DNA of 64,000 nucleotides from the NCBI GenBank assembly GCA_947095585.1, contig OX352762.1, positions 119,194,930 through 119,258,929 of the forward strand, read 5' to 3'. Below, piece after piece: positions 1 to 10,960 of this stretch. The notes under the pieces were generated by a model. The model saw nothing but the letters and a program-made list of their open reading frames with translations, did no database searches and was not told where the DNA came from. The translations under genes were made by a program, and so were the position numbers. Within the stretch, counting starts at the first letter, position 1; every line of letters begins with the position of its first letter. This DNA comes from Nephrocerus scutellatus (Eukaryota; Arthropoda; Insecta; Diptera; Pipunculidae).

Positions 1-1120
1 TATATAAGGATTTATACACATAGTTGCCTGGGGACCACCAATAGGAGGTAAAGCAAGCACTACATCATGAACTTGATTGTTGCGCTACTGGCTCCAACCA
101 AGTTTTGAGCAGCCAGTAGTTTCCCGATCAATCGCAATAGAGATCCCTTGAATGGATTAAAAATTATGAAGAATCTGTCTGTTGCATTCTTTGCCATTTG
201 AAATAATCGTAAACAGAAGCTTTTACGCTACGCACTTTTCGGTTTTTGCTACTATGCATTTCTTGATAAGCGCTAATTTCCGAAGTGGACGTTGGTTAGA
301 GTTTTCCCAACCAAAATCAAGTATAATTAATAATCTGCCGATTTACTCATTTCAAGATCATATTTCCAATATTTTCCTATAAATTAGATCGTGGAAGTTT
401 ATTGTCGCACCACCCTCGTATAATGATTTTCTGATTTTGCTGGAGAAATCCCTATCCCACGAAATGTACTCTCATTTTATGATAATTGCGTTAGCTCGCA
501 GGCTATTTGCCGTTGACATTTTACATTTTAGAAAATTAAGCCACGCCACACAGGTACAGACATTCAAACTTCAGTCTACCAAGCATGTCATTTGGGGCGT
601 CATACGGTGGTGTTGCTTAGGTATCCTAGGGTTGCTAAGCACACAACATGGAACAATATTGTGTGGTTGGGTTGCAAATTAAATTCTGATGTTAATAAGC
701 AACTAAATTGCAGGTGTGTTGGAGTGTGAGTTTATATCTACAATTAATGCGTCAATGAATATTTCTTGTGGAAAGGAAAGCAATAATTAAGAATGAATTC
801 CATCAATCGGCATGTTACGAATATAAATTATATCCACAAGGAGGTATATACCTGAGTATAAAAAGGGTGGGCAATTTAAAAGTTTGCTTTTTTTTTTCAA
901 TTTTTTTTGAAACTTTTTTTATTGTGAAGACGGAAGTCTCCGACTTAAGAATGAAAAACCATTTCGTTCATGTGGCCCCCTCTGCTGGCCTTGCAGTAAG
1001 ATACCCCGGGAGTCTATTTTTCAAGAACTTTTTCGATCATTTCGGCGGCTATTTCGCGAATAACAGTCGCAGTTATAAATTTTAAGGCTGGAATTTTACC
1101 TGGATTATCCGCATAAGATC
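1..1120. other. No gene recognised
   Basis: AT-rich sequence with only short open frames. None resembles a protein family I know, and I see no splice-bounded coding stretch. Probably intron or 5' flank of the dpr gene that lies downstream. Confidence 0.4.
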
Positions 1121-1122
1121 TA

Positions 1123-1990
1123 TTCTTTACGGCACCCCATAGAAAAAAGTCCGCGCAGGCCAATTGACATCTCCAAAACGGCTGAATATTTGGTTGCTAA
1201 GCTTTGCGCACAAGAGATCGATTGTCAATCGACTTGTATGGCATGTGGTGCTATCTTGTTGAAACCAAAAATAGTCCACATTCATGGCGTCGATTTGAGA
1301 CGATAAAAAGTTGGTCAGTATGGCTTTGTAATGGTCGCCATTGACGGTAGCTGCGTTTCCAGCAGCGTTTTCGAAGAAAAATGGGCCACCACTCCAAAAC
1401 CCAATCAAAATTGTCGCTCTTGGTGGATGCATTGTCTTCTTTACGATTAGGTGTGGCTGTTTCGAGAGCCAAAAATCGGGCAGTTCTGTTTGTTTACATA
1501 GCCCCCGAGATGGAAATGCACTTCGTCTGCTGGTTTATGGCCCACGCATTGAATTGATACCGAAGCGGATGGTCATTTGCTTTGACGAGCTGGATCTTTT
1601 AAGTGAATAATCCGATTTCTTTGTGCTGAATTCTGCTCAGGCTGGTACGACTTACAGCCAGTTTCTGCGATTGGCGTCGAGTTAAGGTCGCGATGGATTT
1701 TGTCCCACACTATGGGCCATAACCGCAATATTCTTGGGCGTGCAACATGTCTGAGCTCGCAGACACTTCTGTTATCCAAAAGCTAGCCTTGGTCTCGAAC
1801 TTTCTTCATAAATTCCACCACAGCATTTCCGCTTGGCGCTCTTTTACGATTCGTATGTCTTTTCAAAATTCGAACAGCTTCGGTTACCCAACACTGATAT
1901 TCAAAATAAGTTTTCAATATTTTGAAACGCTCCCCAAGCGAAAACATGATTGTTTCGTGACGCGGAATATGAGACTGACGAGCTGTCAAG
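1123..1990 (-). mobile_element. Tc1/mariner-superfamily transposase relic
   Basis: On the minus strand three frame-shifted pieces add up to one degraded transposase. The N-terminal piece (about 1990-1790) reads as an insect mariner-type helix-turn-helix: FSLGERFKILKTYF, then a basic stretch. A middle piece (about 1780-1580) contains DKIHRDLNSTPIAETG. The C-terminal piece (about 1430-1127) carries the catalytic core, with GNAATVNGDHYKAILTNF, then FWFQQDSTTCHTS containing the second catalytic aspartate, then DVNWPAR. The usual third-acid region after NWP is damaged. Several frameshifts and stops make it non-functional. I could not find convincing terminal inverted repeats, so the element ends are unknown. 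Family assignment comes from the WFQQD-A/T-CHT motif and the HTH. Confidence 0.8.
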
Positions 1991-2029
1991 GCAAATCCTT
2001 CAAAAAAAAAGTCGCCATAGCCTAAGATT

Positions 2030-2750
2030 TAAATACAAACCATAGCAGATTGCCCAGCTTTTATATAAAACTAATAACTTGTTCCTGCTTGTTAGTCTAA
2101 TGTAACCTACAAACTTACTCTCATCTTGTTGTTTGTAAAGATTTCCTGTAAATATACACCGAGAAACAATAAGTGCCTCAAGGCAATTCGTTTTGTAATA
2201 TCAAGAAATTGCGTAACATTCCTTGCGTTAGGTTAACTTGTTTTAGGCACCAGTTTGCCTTTAAAGCATATCTTCCAATTTATGATATAATTTTAATAAC
2301 TGAAGTTGAAACTGCAATTAAAGAACGTTATTAATAATTCAAGATTGTCTTAAGTCTGTCATCATTCTTGTTTACTACAAGAGCAACATGTATGTAGACG
2401 TGGATAAATACTCATCCGTGATCTGCATTGTGCTTAATTAGGAATGTGCTCGAATTTTTACCTGTGGTCGAAATGTGGGCGAAAGTAAATTGGTTCTAGG
2501 CCGTATATTTTTAAAAGATGCCTTGCAGACATTCATTAATATGAGAGTACAGTTCACTATAGCTGGCACCATAAGGCACGTGCATAAATAGTATATGTTA
2601 CTCCCACTATTTTACTGATAACATAATCAAGTAAGACTGCATCCGTGAAAAAGAAGCTCTACAAATGAGCGATGACTACACGCAAACGTAGAAAAGTTAG
2701 CAGAGCTTTGAATTGACTCAAACATTAAGGCGAAAGTTAGCAAAACGCTA
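2030..2750. other. No gene recognised
   Basis: AT-rich non-coding sequence with no recognisable family, motif or repeat structure. Confidence 0.35.
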
Positions 2751-2752
2751 CC

Positions 2753-2872
2753 TGACCTCTTGGTCGCGTCCGAGAGGAAAGTTATGCGATGAATTCTTGG
2801 CCATGGAGGGATTCTGAAGACTCTACAAAGATCATATATTTACGAACTTCACCACGATGTTGACATTATGTA
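2753..2872 (+). mobile_element. RTE-A LINE fragment (C-terminal region)
   Basis: About 120 bases match, at nucleotide level, the part of the RTE-A C-terminal region that encodes FERKVLRRI...GGFRRLYNDEIY...DVDI in the copy at 41620-42600, here in + orientation. The reading frame is broken. It is a small orphan piece with no other RTE sequence next to it. Confidence 0.55.
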
Positions 2873-3264
2873 CCAGGCATGGTATATTCTGTTTACATAA
2901 GCGAATCTAGCTCGTATATTACTTTGCAGTAGAATTAATGGGACATGACATAAAGACAAGCCAAGCCTTTGCTAGAAGTTTGGCGTGTGGCCATGACATG
3001 ACATAATATCGCCGCGAATGCGGTAGGCCTAGACTGGACTTGTTGTAGAGCCAATTTTGATAATGATGAACAACTGTATCGAAGGGAATTTAAAACTATT
3101 CCAAGACGAGTTATTATAATACATTGCGGTGACAAATCGCATCTATTGTAGGTACAGCATAGCATTAAGTACAAATAAATTTTGCTTACTGCTGTAAGAA
3201 TGTAATAAAGCTTCGAAAACAGTACTCAGATTTGTACTTATTGTATATATTTTTATAAGCAGTT

Positions 3265-3740
3265 CCCGAGCGCTTTGCTACCCGAACAAGCCCCGCCTTC
3301 CTCTTTCCAACGCAGTGATAGTGAAGGGGGTGTTCTACAGCCTATAATCAAGAAATGCGACTTCAAAACATTTTGTTTGTATAAAACTTACATTTTTATG
3401 AATATCTCAATGGGTCCAAAAAAACATAAACTTATCGGAGTACCAAACAAACATATGGTGTAAATTTAGCTTCAACATGTCAAGTGGCTTAGGAGATATG
3501 CTCTTACACACATATCCGCCTATATCTCCCCTTCAGCGATATCTATCGGATCAACAAAAAACACAAACTTATCGGAGTGTATAATGAACATATGGTTTGA
3601 ATATAGCTTAGATTGGTCCAGTGGTTTAGGCGTGATGAACTTGCAAACAAACGAACATAAGGTGTGAATATGGCTTCGATGCGTCCAGTGGTTTAGGCGT
3701 AATTATTTTAGATATATGTGTATGCACAATCATTTTTATT
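3265..3740 (+). repeat. Short interspersed repeat with three internal sub-repeats
   Basis: The motif 'catatggtgtgaatatagctt...tccagtggtttaggcgt' occurs three times, at about 3447-3500, 3586-3637 and 3652-3703. The block starts near 'gctacccgaacaagccccgcc'. Such 'ccagtggtttaggcgt' endings resemble the conserved 3' tails of arthropod short non-autonomous repeats. Class not determined. Confidence 0.5.
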
Positions 3741-4314
3741 ATATATTTTTATTCACACCTCATAGTCTTGTCTCGGTTTATATTAACATTATAATGGTTC
3801 AAATTCCTTTTAACGTGCGTACACTATAAAACAAAATCGGATTAACATTTGATTTAAAAAATATGTGATGAATGTAGAATGCCAACCGAATGAATGAATG
3901 TATGACTACATTTCATATAAATTAACCCGTTTTCGGTTATTGTTTCAATTGTGGAAATAATTACAAGCAGATCGTCTCAATTATGTACAGCAATTAAAAT
4001 TAAATTGCGACTAATTCAACTGGATTCTTGTTTAACCGAAAGGCAATTTACCCCATTATCTGATTAGATCTCTGTGTGTGTGTGCTCATGTGTAGTCGGT
4101 TGGTTTGTCTAATGGAATCACAAGTTAATGTGTCCATGTCCAATGTGATTAGAGTGACACATATTTTGAATATATAAGTGTGCAATGTACAAACGATCAC
4201 AATCATTGGTGTAGCTAATGACGCAAGCGTCATTAGTAATGATAGTATGGTTATAATCGTTATATATTTTGCATAGATACTGTTATATAAAAATATAAAT
4301 TGAAATCTTTTATC
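3741..4314. other. No gene; GT microsatellite
   Basis: AT-rich sequence. A (GT)n run lies at about 4072-4091. The open frames here are not recognisable proteins. Confidence 0.35.
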
Positions 4315-4326
4315 GCACAGTACATA

Positions 4327-4595
4327 ATAACAATAATAAATAATAATATTCGGCGTGACAGACCGTTGCGGTTCAAGGCCTGGCTTCTCGCGACCATTGG
4401 TGTTGTTATGCATGTTATACACAAATCGAAGGACCTACAATTTAATGCCGTATCCGACCGGCGAATTGAAAAGCTTTACGTAACAAGTTATTACTAACGG
4501 ATGTGAAAAATATTTTTGGAGTTTCCTGGGATTCAAACTATGAACCCCCAGCTCAGAAATACATGCACTTAACCATTGAGCCACGGCGCCCACTT
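4327..4595 (-). mobile_element. tRNA-derived SINE, copy A, with perfect 12-bp target duplication
   Basis: Read on the minus strand, the copy starts with a tRNA-like head (gggcgccgtggctcaatgg), runs through a conserved body and ends in an AT-rich (AAT)-type tail. Both ends are flanked by the identical 12-mer gcacagtacata (4315-4326 and 4596-4607). This is direct evidence of target-primed retrotransposition. The B-box region is diverged here (ttgaatcc instead of ttcgaatcc), so this copy is an older, inactive one. It belongs to the same family as the copies at 8290, 18466, 50301, 50617 and 62051. Confidence 0.85.
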
Positions 4596-4727
4596 GCACA
4601 GTACATACTAGTATAAAAATAACCATTGCATTGAATTGTATTAAAATTAAGAAATTATCAAAAATCATGGCATATATTAAGGCTAATCTATACTACTACT
4701 TATATACTAATATACTAATAATATCAT

Positions 4728-5060
4728 AAAGAGGTAAAGTTTGTAAGGTGTAGGAGGTAATCTTCGAAACTACTCATCTGATTTCAAAAATTATTTCACC
4801 AATATTTAAAATGGACTGGGTCGAGATAGGCTATATATATTTTCCCATTCAGATAAAAGGGCCTTTTGTAGCGACCAATTTTGTAACTTAATAACTAAAG
4901 TCAACGAAAAAACGGTCGGGCATCATTAAGACTGTGTCCTGTTCGCTGCGCTGCTTTCTCTACTGTACGAACATAACGACATATAGCGGTATCATAATGA
5001 CTATGTGCTATGTATGCTGTGCTGCTTTGTACATACTATAATCTATATATATATATATGA
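4728..5060 (+). repeat. Interspersed repeat, partner of the inverted copy at 20640-20865
   Basis: Contains 'aaagaggtaaagtttgt...taggaggtaatcttcgaaac', then 'ccttttgtagcgaccaatttt...gtcaacgaaaaaac'. The reverse complement of 20640-20865 shows the same motifs in the same order. Ends in a (TA)n run at about 5043-5060. No coding capacity; class unknown. Confidence 0.55.
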
Positions 5061-6300
5061 ATAAGTGAATGTCTGTTGGTTTGGTACGAGATTAAAACTC
5101 AAAAACTACAATAGATTGAGCTGAAACTTGCATTTCTGATGCATGCTGTGTTATTCCCCCTATTCTGCTGATGGCTGACCGCAAAAGTCTAGTTTCGCAG
5201 TTGTGTATTTGAGCGCGTTAGCACTCGCACCTTGTGAAGATAGCGAAGCGTCACAAACCTCCCTGAACTGCTAGTCAACATAAATAAAAATGAAACCGTG
5301 TTTGGTTGTTTTTTATGGAAACTCCATCTACCAACAATTTTCTTAAGAAATTTTTAATGTAGGTATATTATTAGCAGGAGTAGGTTAAAGGCTATAGTAC
5401 ACCACCACCCTTGTTGTAGTAAAAGTGAGGAGGAAAAACTGTAAAATTTTAACATCAAACACATTTTCAAAAATAAATTTTTATGAAATTTTCAATGTAA
5501 ATTATTAGCTGGTGTTGCAAAGTTATATGCTATATAGTACATTGCCACCCCGCTTTGGTAAAAGGACCGTAGGGGGTTATGTTTGTGGGTAGCAATGCGC
5601 CCGGAAACAGCTAAATATTTTATCAAATCTAATTCCATAACATGTGAACTTTCATTAGAATTAGTCGACAGACTTAGACAGAAGTTAAAATGTAAGAAAA
5701 TGTAAGTTCGTCGGAACCCTTTGTTGAGGTGACACTTTTTTCATTAGTAGTTATAAGTCCAAATTTTAATATACTCTAACGAATATTTCTTTATGTACTT
5801 AAGTATTAAATTCAACCTTGCACTCAAACTCAACTTATATTCATCAATAGCGGGTCTTTAGCCTTATATTGCTGCGAAGTATGTATTATATAAAAAAAAT
5901 TAGGGAATATAGGGAGTTGAGAGTAGTATGTAGATGGTCTCACCCTAACAAATACAGTATACACTTAAATAAGGCTGATTTCTCACATTCATATCAATAC
6001 AAATATTATATCAAAACTTCTACGCCAATAAGCAATTTATTTACTATGGAAATAAGCCCGAATTAATTTGTTATTGCTTTCGGGATGCCAATTAGCAATT
6101 ATTGTTGATGGTGGGTGGTTCATTTTATTTGTTATCGCTGGAAAATCTGAATATTCATCTAACGAAATAATAAATTTTACGCTGTCAAAAGCAAATCATA
6201 TACTCGTACTTATAATAATAATTCCATCCCAAATTTGACTAATTAATTCTCTGTTTTTCTCCCCCCATACGCCACACCACATACCATTCCATTCGGTTAG
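5061..6300. other. No gene; presumed intron ending at the dpr exon
   Basis: AT-rich sequence without recognisable coding capacity. It ends in a C/T-enriched stretch and 'attcggttag', the splice acceptor for the exon at 6301. I looked for the first Ig domain of dpr here and did not find it. Confidence 0.4.
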
Positions 6301-6477
6301 AAGCACGTGCCGAAATATCGGGACCACCAATACGATACTTAACACCCGGATCAACATTACGTCTGCAATGCCGCGTTGTACAAAACACTGAGGCATCGGA
6401 ATTTATATTCTGGTATCACGACAACCGAATGATAAATTACGACATCGATCGTGGTATTAACGTTTCAACTGAGGCAG
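6301..6477 (+). CDS. dpr-family protein, internal exon: first half of the second Ig domain
   Basis: This 177-bp exon encodes 58 complete codons plus split codons at both ends. It is bounded by an acceptor (cattcggttag) and a donor (gaggcag/gtaagt). The peptide begins ARAEISGPPIRYLTPGS, continues LRLQCRVVQ with the first disulfide cysteine of the Ig fold, then FWYHDNRMINYDIDRG with the core tryptophan, and ends GINVSTEA with an NVS glycosylation sequon. The Ig strand pattern and the IFWYHDNRMINYD signature are typical of fly dpr proteins. These are neuronal cell-surface receptors that bind DIP partners at synapses. The exact paralogue is unproven; dpr13-like is my best recollection. The 3' split codon (g|at, Asp) joins exactly to the exon at 10085. 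The upstream first Ig domain is not visible in the window. Confidence 0.9.
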
Positions 6478-7965
6478 GTAAGTTGGATTGGGTGGGCATG
6501 GTCATGGGCATGGGCATGGGCATTATGTTCGTTGCTTGCGAAGCGAATTTTTGTGGTTTATGAGGGATTGATAGAGGATATATATTATATTATTATGTGT
6601 ATGCAATAAACTGGCAATGGCGACATTGGTCTGGCGGGTAATCACCATCAACATCAGCATCACCATCATCGTCGTCGTCAGCATCCAGCATCCAAGGGCG
6701 CCGCAGAACATGCATGCTCGGAAATTTAAATGTTTACGGAAAATGCTATTTTCGTGTTCGTTTCACGTTTGCTAAAATTCAATTTCAATTAAATGGAAAA
6801 CTTGGCGTACTATCTGCATTTGATGTACCATCACGTATATATATACGTACCTATAGCCACCTCGTATCACTATAATTCGAGTATAACCCCACACACACTC
6901 TCATGAAGACAATCACATTCGAAGGCAAACATTTTCTCAATGATAGTGGAACGCGTAAGGGCAATTTATACTTCAACGTTAAGCGATAGTTCGTATATGT
7001 GATACGCGACATTTAACCGCATCACCACCACATCGAGGCACCGATTGGAATTTCCTGTGATTTATTAGGACTCGATGTCGTCGGTGATGTGTCTCTCCCA
7101 TACACATAAAAAGTTACGCATCAAAAATTTATATTCACCCGGCACCATTGAAAGTGAAGAATTTTTTGTGGAGGAATGTGACTTATCTTCTGAATTATTA
7201 ATGAGGCAAGAAGTTCATCCCGATTCTCGTAGAATCAATTAAATTAATTAATGAAGGTATTTTGAGTCAGTGAGTATTTACTTTGTTCTACTACAGAGCT
7301 CGGAATTAATTTTGTATGTGCTAGATAGATTTTTGAGATTTAATTATTTCATGGTATCTATATGAACACAATCATTATAATAATTATGTTTAGCATTAAA
7401 AACTAAACTAAAAATTAAATTAGAGAGCAGTGTTTCGTTCCGATGCCATCCCGTTTGGCATCCTTAAGCTTTTAGGGCTTTAGTCTACGGCATTCCTCCA
7501 ACAAAGACTTGCTTATATTATAAACATTTTTGCAAGCGTCTGATTCCTCTTCCATCATGCGAGTTCTGTACTTTGCTTACCTGTCTTTAAATCATAATTT
7601 GTCATCGTTGGTAAGAACAAATTTACTTTTGATTTTGCACAAGAGCTCGTTTTGCTTTCAGCTGGGCACTTTAGTAAAGAAATGTTAGTGCTGCTACGAC
7701 CATTGTCTCACACACAAACAGGAAAAATCTCTAAGTCAAAAAATGACGTAGCATACATTTCTAAATGTGTAGAAAAAGCAGATCCATCATTTTGGCCAAG
7801 CAAAATATCTCCGAAACACTATAGCCAAGCATATAAATCAAAAAATATCAAGAACATAAAATATGGAGAAAGAAAAGAAAGATCTAATGCGAAACAATCC
7901 GTTCTTCCTTTTAAAAGATGGGATAGAGACAAGGGTGTGCAAAACTTTTTGTTTTTTTTTGTTTT
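6478..7965. other. dpr intron, 5' part: simple repeats only
   Basis: Begins with the donor gtaagt. It holds a (GGGCAT)-type repeat at about 6490-6530 and CAT/CGT trinucleotide repeats at about 6645-6695. An open frame of 108 codons at 7652-7978 has no recognisable domain and probably is not a gene. Confidence 0.5.
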
Positions 7966-7969
7966 CAAC

Positions 7970-8291
7970 TACCTTTGATATACTCCTTCGCTGACAACAG
8001 CACTCTCGGTTTCTCATATAAGTTTAAGGAACGTCCACCACATCTCATGTGGAACTCAAACAACTACGTATGTTAAGCACGTTAAATTATGAACTGGACT
8101 GCGTAATAAAATGGGAAGAAAACAATCAAGTAGAATTTAACGCTTCCAAAACCAAATCCTCTCTCTTTTCGTCCAATCGAATATTAAATCCAATGCCATC
8201 ATCCATGAATGGCACTTGAATCGATGAAACTGAAACTCGCAATGCTCGGTATCTGCGTTAATGACGAGCTTCGCTTGAATGGTCACATATG
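7970..8291 (+). mobile_element. Jockey/CR1-group LINE reverse transcriptase fragment
   Basis: The + strand reads YSFADNSTLGFSYKF, a degenerate catalytic box (FADD changed to FADN). It is followed by a thumb-like stretch with VEFNASKTKSSLFSSN and NDELRLNGH. Several stops and frameshifts. The matching downstream part of the same family resumes at 9455 after two intervening insertions, so this is the 5' half of an interrupted copy. The best-preserved relative here is on the minus strand at 57080-58040. Confidence 0.65.
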
Positions 8292-8540
8292 AGCATGGCT
8301 ACTGAGCAGAGGTTCGTGGTCCGAATCTCAGTAACACCAGTATTTTTCACGGTGTCTCACCTCTCGCGAATGGGTGACAAACTTTCCGAGAATAATAACT
8401 TGTCACGGAAAACTTCTTAATTCGCCGTTCGGATCCTGCCTAAAATTGTAGGTTCCTTCCATTTGTGCCTAAACATATACATGCACAACACAAATGTTCG
8501 CGAGAAGCTAGGCCATGGACCGCAACGGTCTGTCGCCCGA
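8290..8540 (+). mobile_element. tRNA-derived SINE, copy B (5'-truncated)
   Basis: Homologous to the SINE at 62051-62349 from 'gagcatggctactgagcag' onward. The A box is missing and the B box is altered (tggtccgaatctc). The body 'cacctctcgcgaatgggtgacaaac' through 'accgcaacggtctgtcgc' is well preserved. The tail is short (ttttattta). It separates the LINE RT fragment at 7970 from an I-type LINE fragment on the opposite strand. Confidence 0.8.
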
Positions 8541-8559
8541 GTTTTATTTACTCGATGAA

Positions 8560-9450
8560 CCAATTAGAGCTTCGCATGAAGCGTAAGAGACTATACCAAT
8601 GTCAATGTTGATGAGGTCCTTAGTGTCGTTGTGGAAGAAAGCTCCCATATGAGGTTTATACCTTTGGGAGAGGGCTGGGCAAGTATAGAGAAAACCTCCT
8701 CCTCATCCATGTAGCTTCTGCAGAAGTCATTCCAGAGGACTCCTAGTCTTGCTGCATGCCTGCCTATTAGACAGTGTCCAGTGATGACACCTACAATAGC
8801 ACCGATATGAGATCTTACCTCTTTGCGATGGAACCATAATAAGAATGGTAGGGCAGTTCCTTGTTCGTCAGCCATACAGTTAACCGGAATGTTTCGGTGC
8901 CCTGGCACCCAACACAGATGGATATTGAATTGCTCTGCCATCTCCACGAGAGATGAACGGAAGCTAAGGGCTAAAATTTAACTTGTGGAGACTGATTCCA
9001 AGTGTTTCAGTTCAGCTTGGCTATCAGAGAATATACGGATATCCTTGGCGGATATGACGTTTCTCTTCAGCCAAGACAAGGCTTCACTGATCGCCATTAC
9101 TTCAGCCTGGAAAACACTACAGTGATTTGGAAGATGGAAAGAGAGGCTAATATTTAGCTTTTTTGAGAAAACACCTCCACCGGCACCATCATCAGTTTTT
9201 GACCCGTCTGTGTAAAAATGAATGTGTTAATCTTCCAGGTAGGCGTCTTTGTCCCAGAATAATCTGTAGGGGAATGTGACCTGGAAGTTTTTGTTGAAAT
9301 TAAGTTGCGGAATGGTGTAATCTACGCGGTCTAGGATTCTGACTTAATTCAGGATAGGAGAGTGACCGATTTCATTTCTAGTCCATTGGGAGATAGCATT
9401 AATGCGAATAGCCGAACTAGCAGCTACTTGCTTGATGTACGCAAGCTGGC
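8560..9450 (-). mobile_element. I-type LINE 3' end: RNase H and C-terminal zinc region
   Basis: Read on the minus strand. An RT-to-RNase H linker (IRINAISQWTRNEIGHSP) comes first. The RNase H core follows: a degraded DGSKTDDGAGGGVFS, then CSVFQAEVMAISEALSWL, IRIFSDSQAELKHLES and CWVPGHRNIPVNCMAD. It ends with the C-terminal region GVITGHCLIGRHAARLG and a cysteine pair in NDFCRSYMDEEE (one cysteine lost). RNase H after the RT is characteristic of the I/R1/LOA groups. Frameshifts and stops are present. The same family is at 20873-21275. It sits inside the jockey/CR1 copy split between 8291 and 9455. Confidence 0.8.
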
Positions 9451-9454
9451 TACA

Positions 9455-9665
9455 AGGCTAAGAAAGAGTGCAATTGTTATACCTGGTCTGGTGCACCTAA
9501 AACTACCTTGCATCAGCTAGATAGAATACAAAACCGTGCGATAAAAATTATCGGTGCCGAAAACATTGCGAGCTTGTCACTGTTTTATCGCTTCTTCCAC
9601 CAGCGGTGCCTACGAGAAATTGCCAGTTGCATATATGCCACCTCTCCTTGAATTCAACCGCAATA
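9455..9665 (+). mobile_element. Jockey/CR1-group LINE, RT C-terminal fragment
   Basis: The + strand gives YTWSGAPKTTLHQLDRIQN, then RAIKIIGAENIASLSLFYRFF and HQRCLREIASCIYA (separated by no break). It closely matches the minus-strand copy near 57100-57560, which has WAGAPKTTLHLLDRIQNRA and LFYRFFHKRCSKEIS. It is therefore the continuation of the fragment ending at 8291. Confidence 0.7.
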
Positions 9666-9689
9666 CTCTTCGTTATTCGCATTATTAGG

Positions 9690-10000
9690 GTGTGAACCCC
9701 TTATCGAGCAAGCAAATTATTAAAAAAAATCATCGGAGGTCTCTCATTTGTGCAAAGTTTGAATTAAATCGGGTCAATTTTGAAAAAATTTAATTGAGAG
9801 CCAAATTTTTAACAGAGATACACTTCCAGATGTTCACAGATATGGGAGACATACAAAAAATTTGGTTAATTTTGAAAAAAAATATATATGGGACCCCCTT
9901 AACCCCGCGGCCCGATTACAACCATTTTTTAGAAAGTATTGCCATTGGAGATAAACAAGTGTACAAAAGTTTGAATAAAGTCGGGCCCTAGGAAGTTTAT
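9690..10000 (+). repeat. Minisatellite block 1 of a dispersed 112-135-bp family
   Basis: About two diverged units containing 'cggcccgattacaa', 'ggagata-aca-gtgta', 'aagtttgaat-aa-tcggg' and 'atatatgggacccc'. The same unit occurs at 13652-13935 in the same orientation and at 58190-58575 inverted. No coding capacity. It lies immediately before the dpr exon at 10085. Confidence 0.6.
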
Positions 10001-10084
10001 CAAAAATTTAATTTCGAACTGTAAGCAATAATATTTAAATATTTTCCTAATATTTTTCATTTTCTTCCTTTTTCCATCTGGCAG

Positions 10085-10198
10085 ATTTTCAATCATCCGA
10101 ATTGACAATTCCGAAAACGAGACGAGAACATTCTGGCAACTTTACATGTGTAGCGAGCAATACACAGCCCGCCAGTGTGCTCGTGCACATTTTCAAAG
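10085..10198 (+). CDS. dpr-family protein, internal exon: second half of the second Ig domain
   Basis: A 114-bp exon preceded by a strong polypyrimidine tract and acceptor (cttcctttttccatctggcag) and followed by the donor gtaagt. With the split Asp codon it reads DFQSSELTIPKTRREHSG, then NFTCVASNTQPASVLVHIFK. This supplies the second conserved Ig cysteine and an NFT sequon. The phase (2 + 37 codons + 1) matches both neighbouring exons. The sequence looks under purifying constraint, unlike the decayed transposon frames around it. It completes the Ig2 fold begun at 6301. The minisatellite block ends less than 100 bp upstream. Confidence 0.92.
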
Positions 10199-10955
10199 GT
10201 AAGTGCGGTCGGCGGTCGTTTGGTCGTTCAGTCGGTCGTTAGCTTTCGTCGTCGCTTTTTTTTTCGTTGCTGGAAGGCTTGAAATATATATTTACGTATG
10301 CGTTCATGTGGGCCGCCTTAGGTACATATCAACAACGATGAGAAAATAATATCCAAAATTTTATGTTTTTTTTTCCTTGCTGTTTTTATTGCTAGTCCGC
10401 AATCTGCAATTTTATTTAACAGCTACACTTATGCTTAAGTGGATTTCCATCAAGTATTTGAGGGTGTATTTTCTACATTTTGGTTTATGTTTTTATGAAT
10501 TTCCCTCCCCAGGGTTTTTAGCGTTCAGTGACGAATGTGCAGATTTTCACACGGGCTATAAATCAAGTTTTTATTTTTGGTTAATATCGTCAGCATCTGT
10601 AGTGCGGTTGAGGCTACATTTTGCACCCGTTGTGGTACTTCATATTAGAATCACTTAGGTTATCTACTGGAGGTTCTTTCATTAAAAGTATACGAATGGA
10701 TAATCAATTAGGCGCTGGCCATTTGGATTTTTGGTTTTTTTTACGAACTTTTCTCATTATGAATAGCACAAAGCTCAATAAATAGGATTCAGTATTTTTT
10801 TTAATTTAAATAAGAAACTGCTTTCGTTATCTCTTTCAAAAACTTAAAATTTTTGGTTGCAAAAATGCTGTCTCCCGTTGTTTAACCTACGTTATTATTT
10901 CTATTAAAGTCGACTGTAATCGTAAAAATTACCAGCAGACGTACCGTAACACAAG
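10199..10955. other. dpr intron: no feature recognised
   Basis: AT-rich sequence after the donor gtaagtgcgg. A 93-codon open frame at 10377-10658 is not recognisable. Confidence 0.4.
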
Positions 10956-10960
10956 ACCTC

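Noticed and set aside
1341..1610. 89-codon + strand open frame
   Set aside because: It is the antisense shadow of the mariner transposase relic.
4048..4422. 124-codon minus-strand frame with hydrophobic segments
   Set aside because: It overlaps the SINE tail and a (GT)n repeat, and has a composition expected from AT-rich DNA.
7652..7978. 108-codon lysine-rich + strand frame in the dpr intron
   Set aside because: No recognisable domain; lies in an intron and ends in a T-rich stretch next to a LINE fragment.
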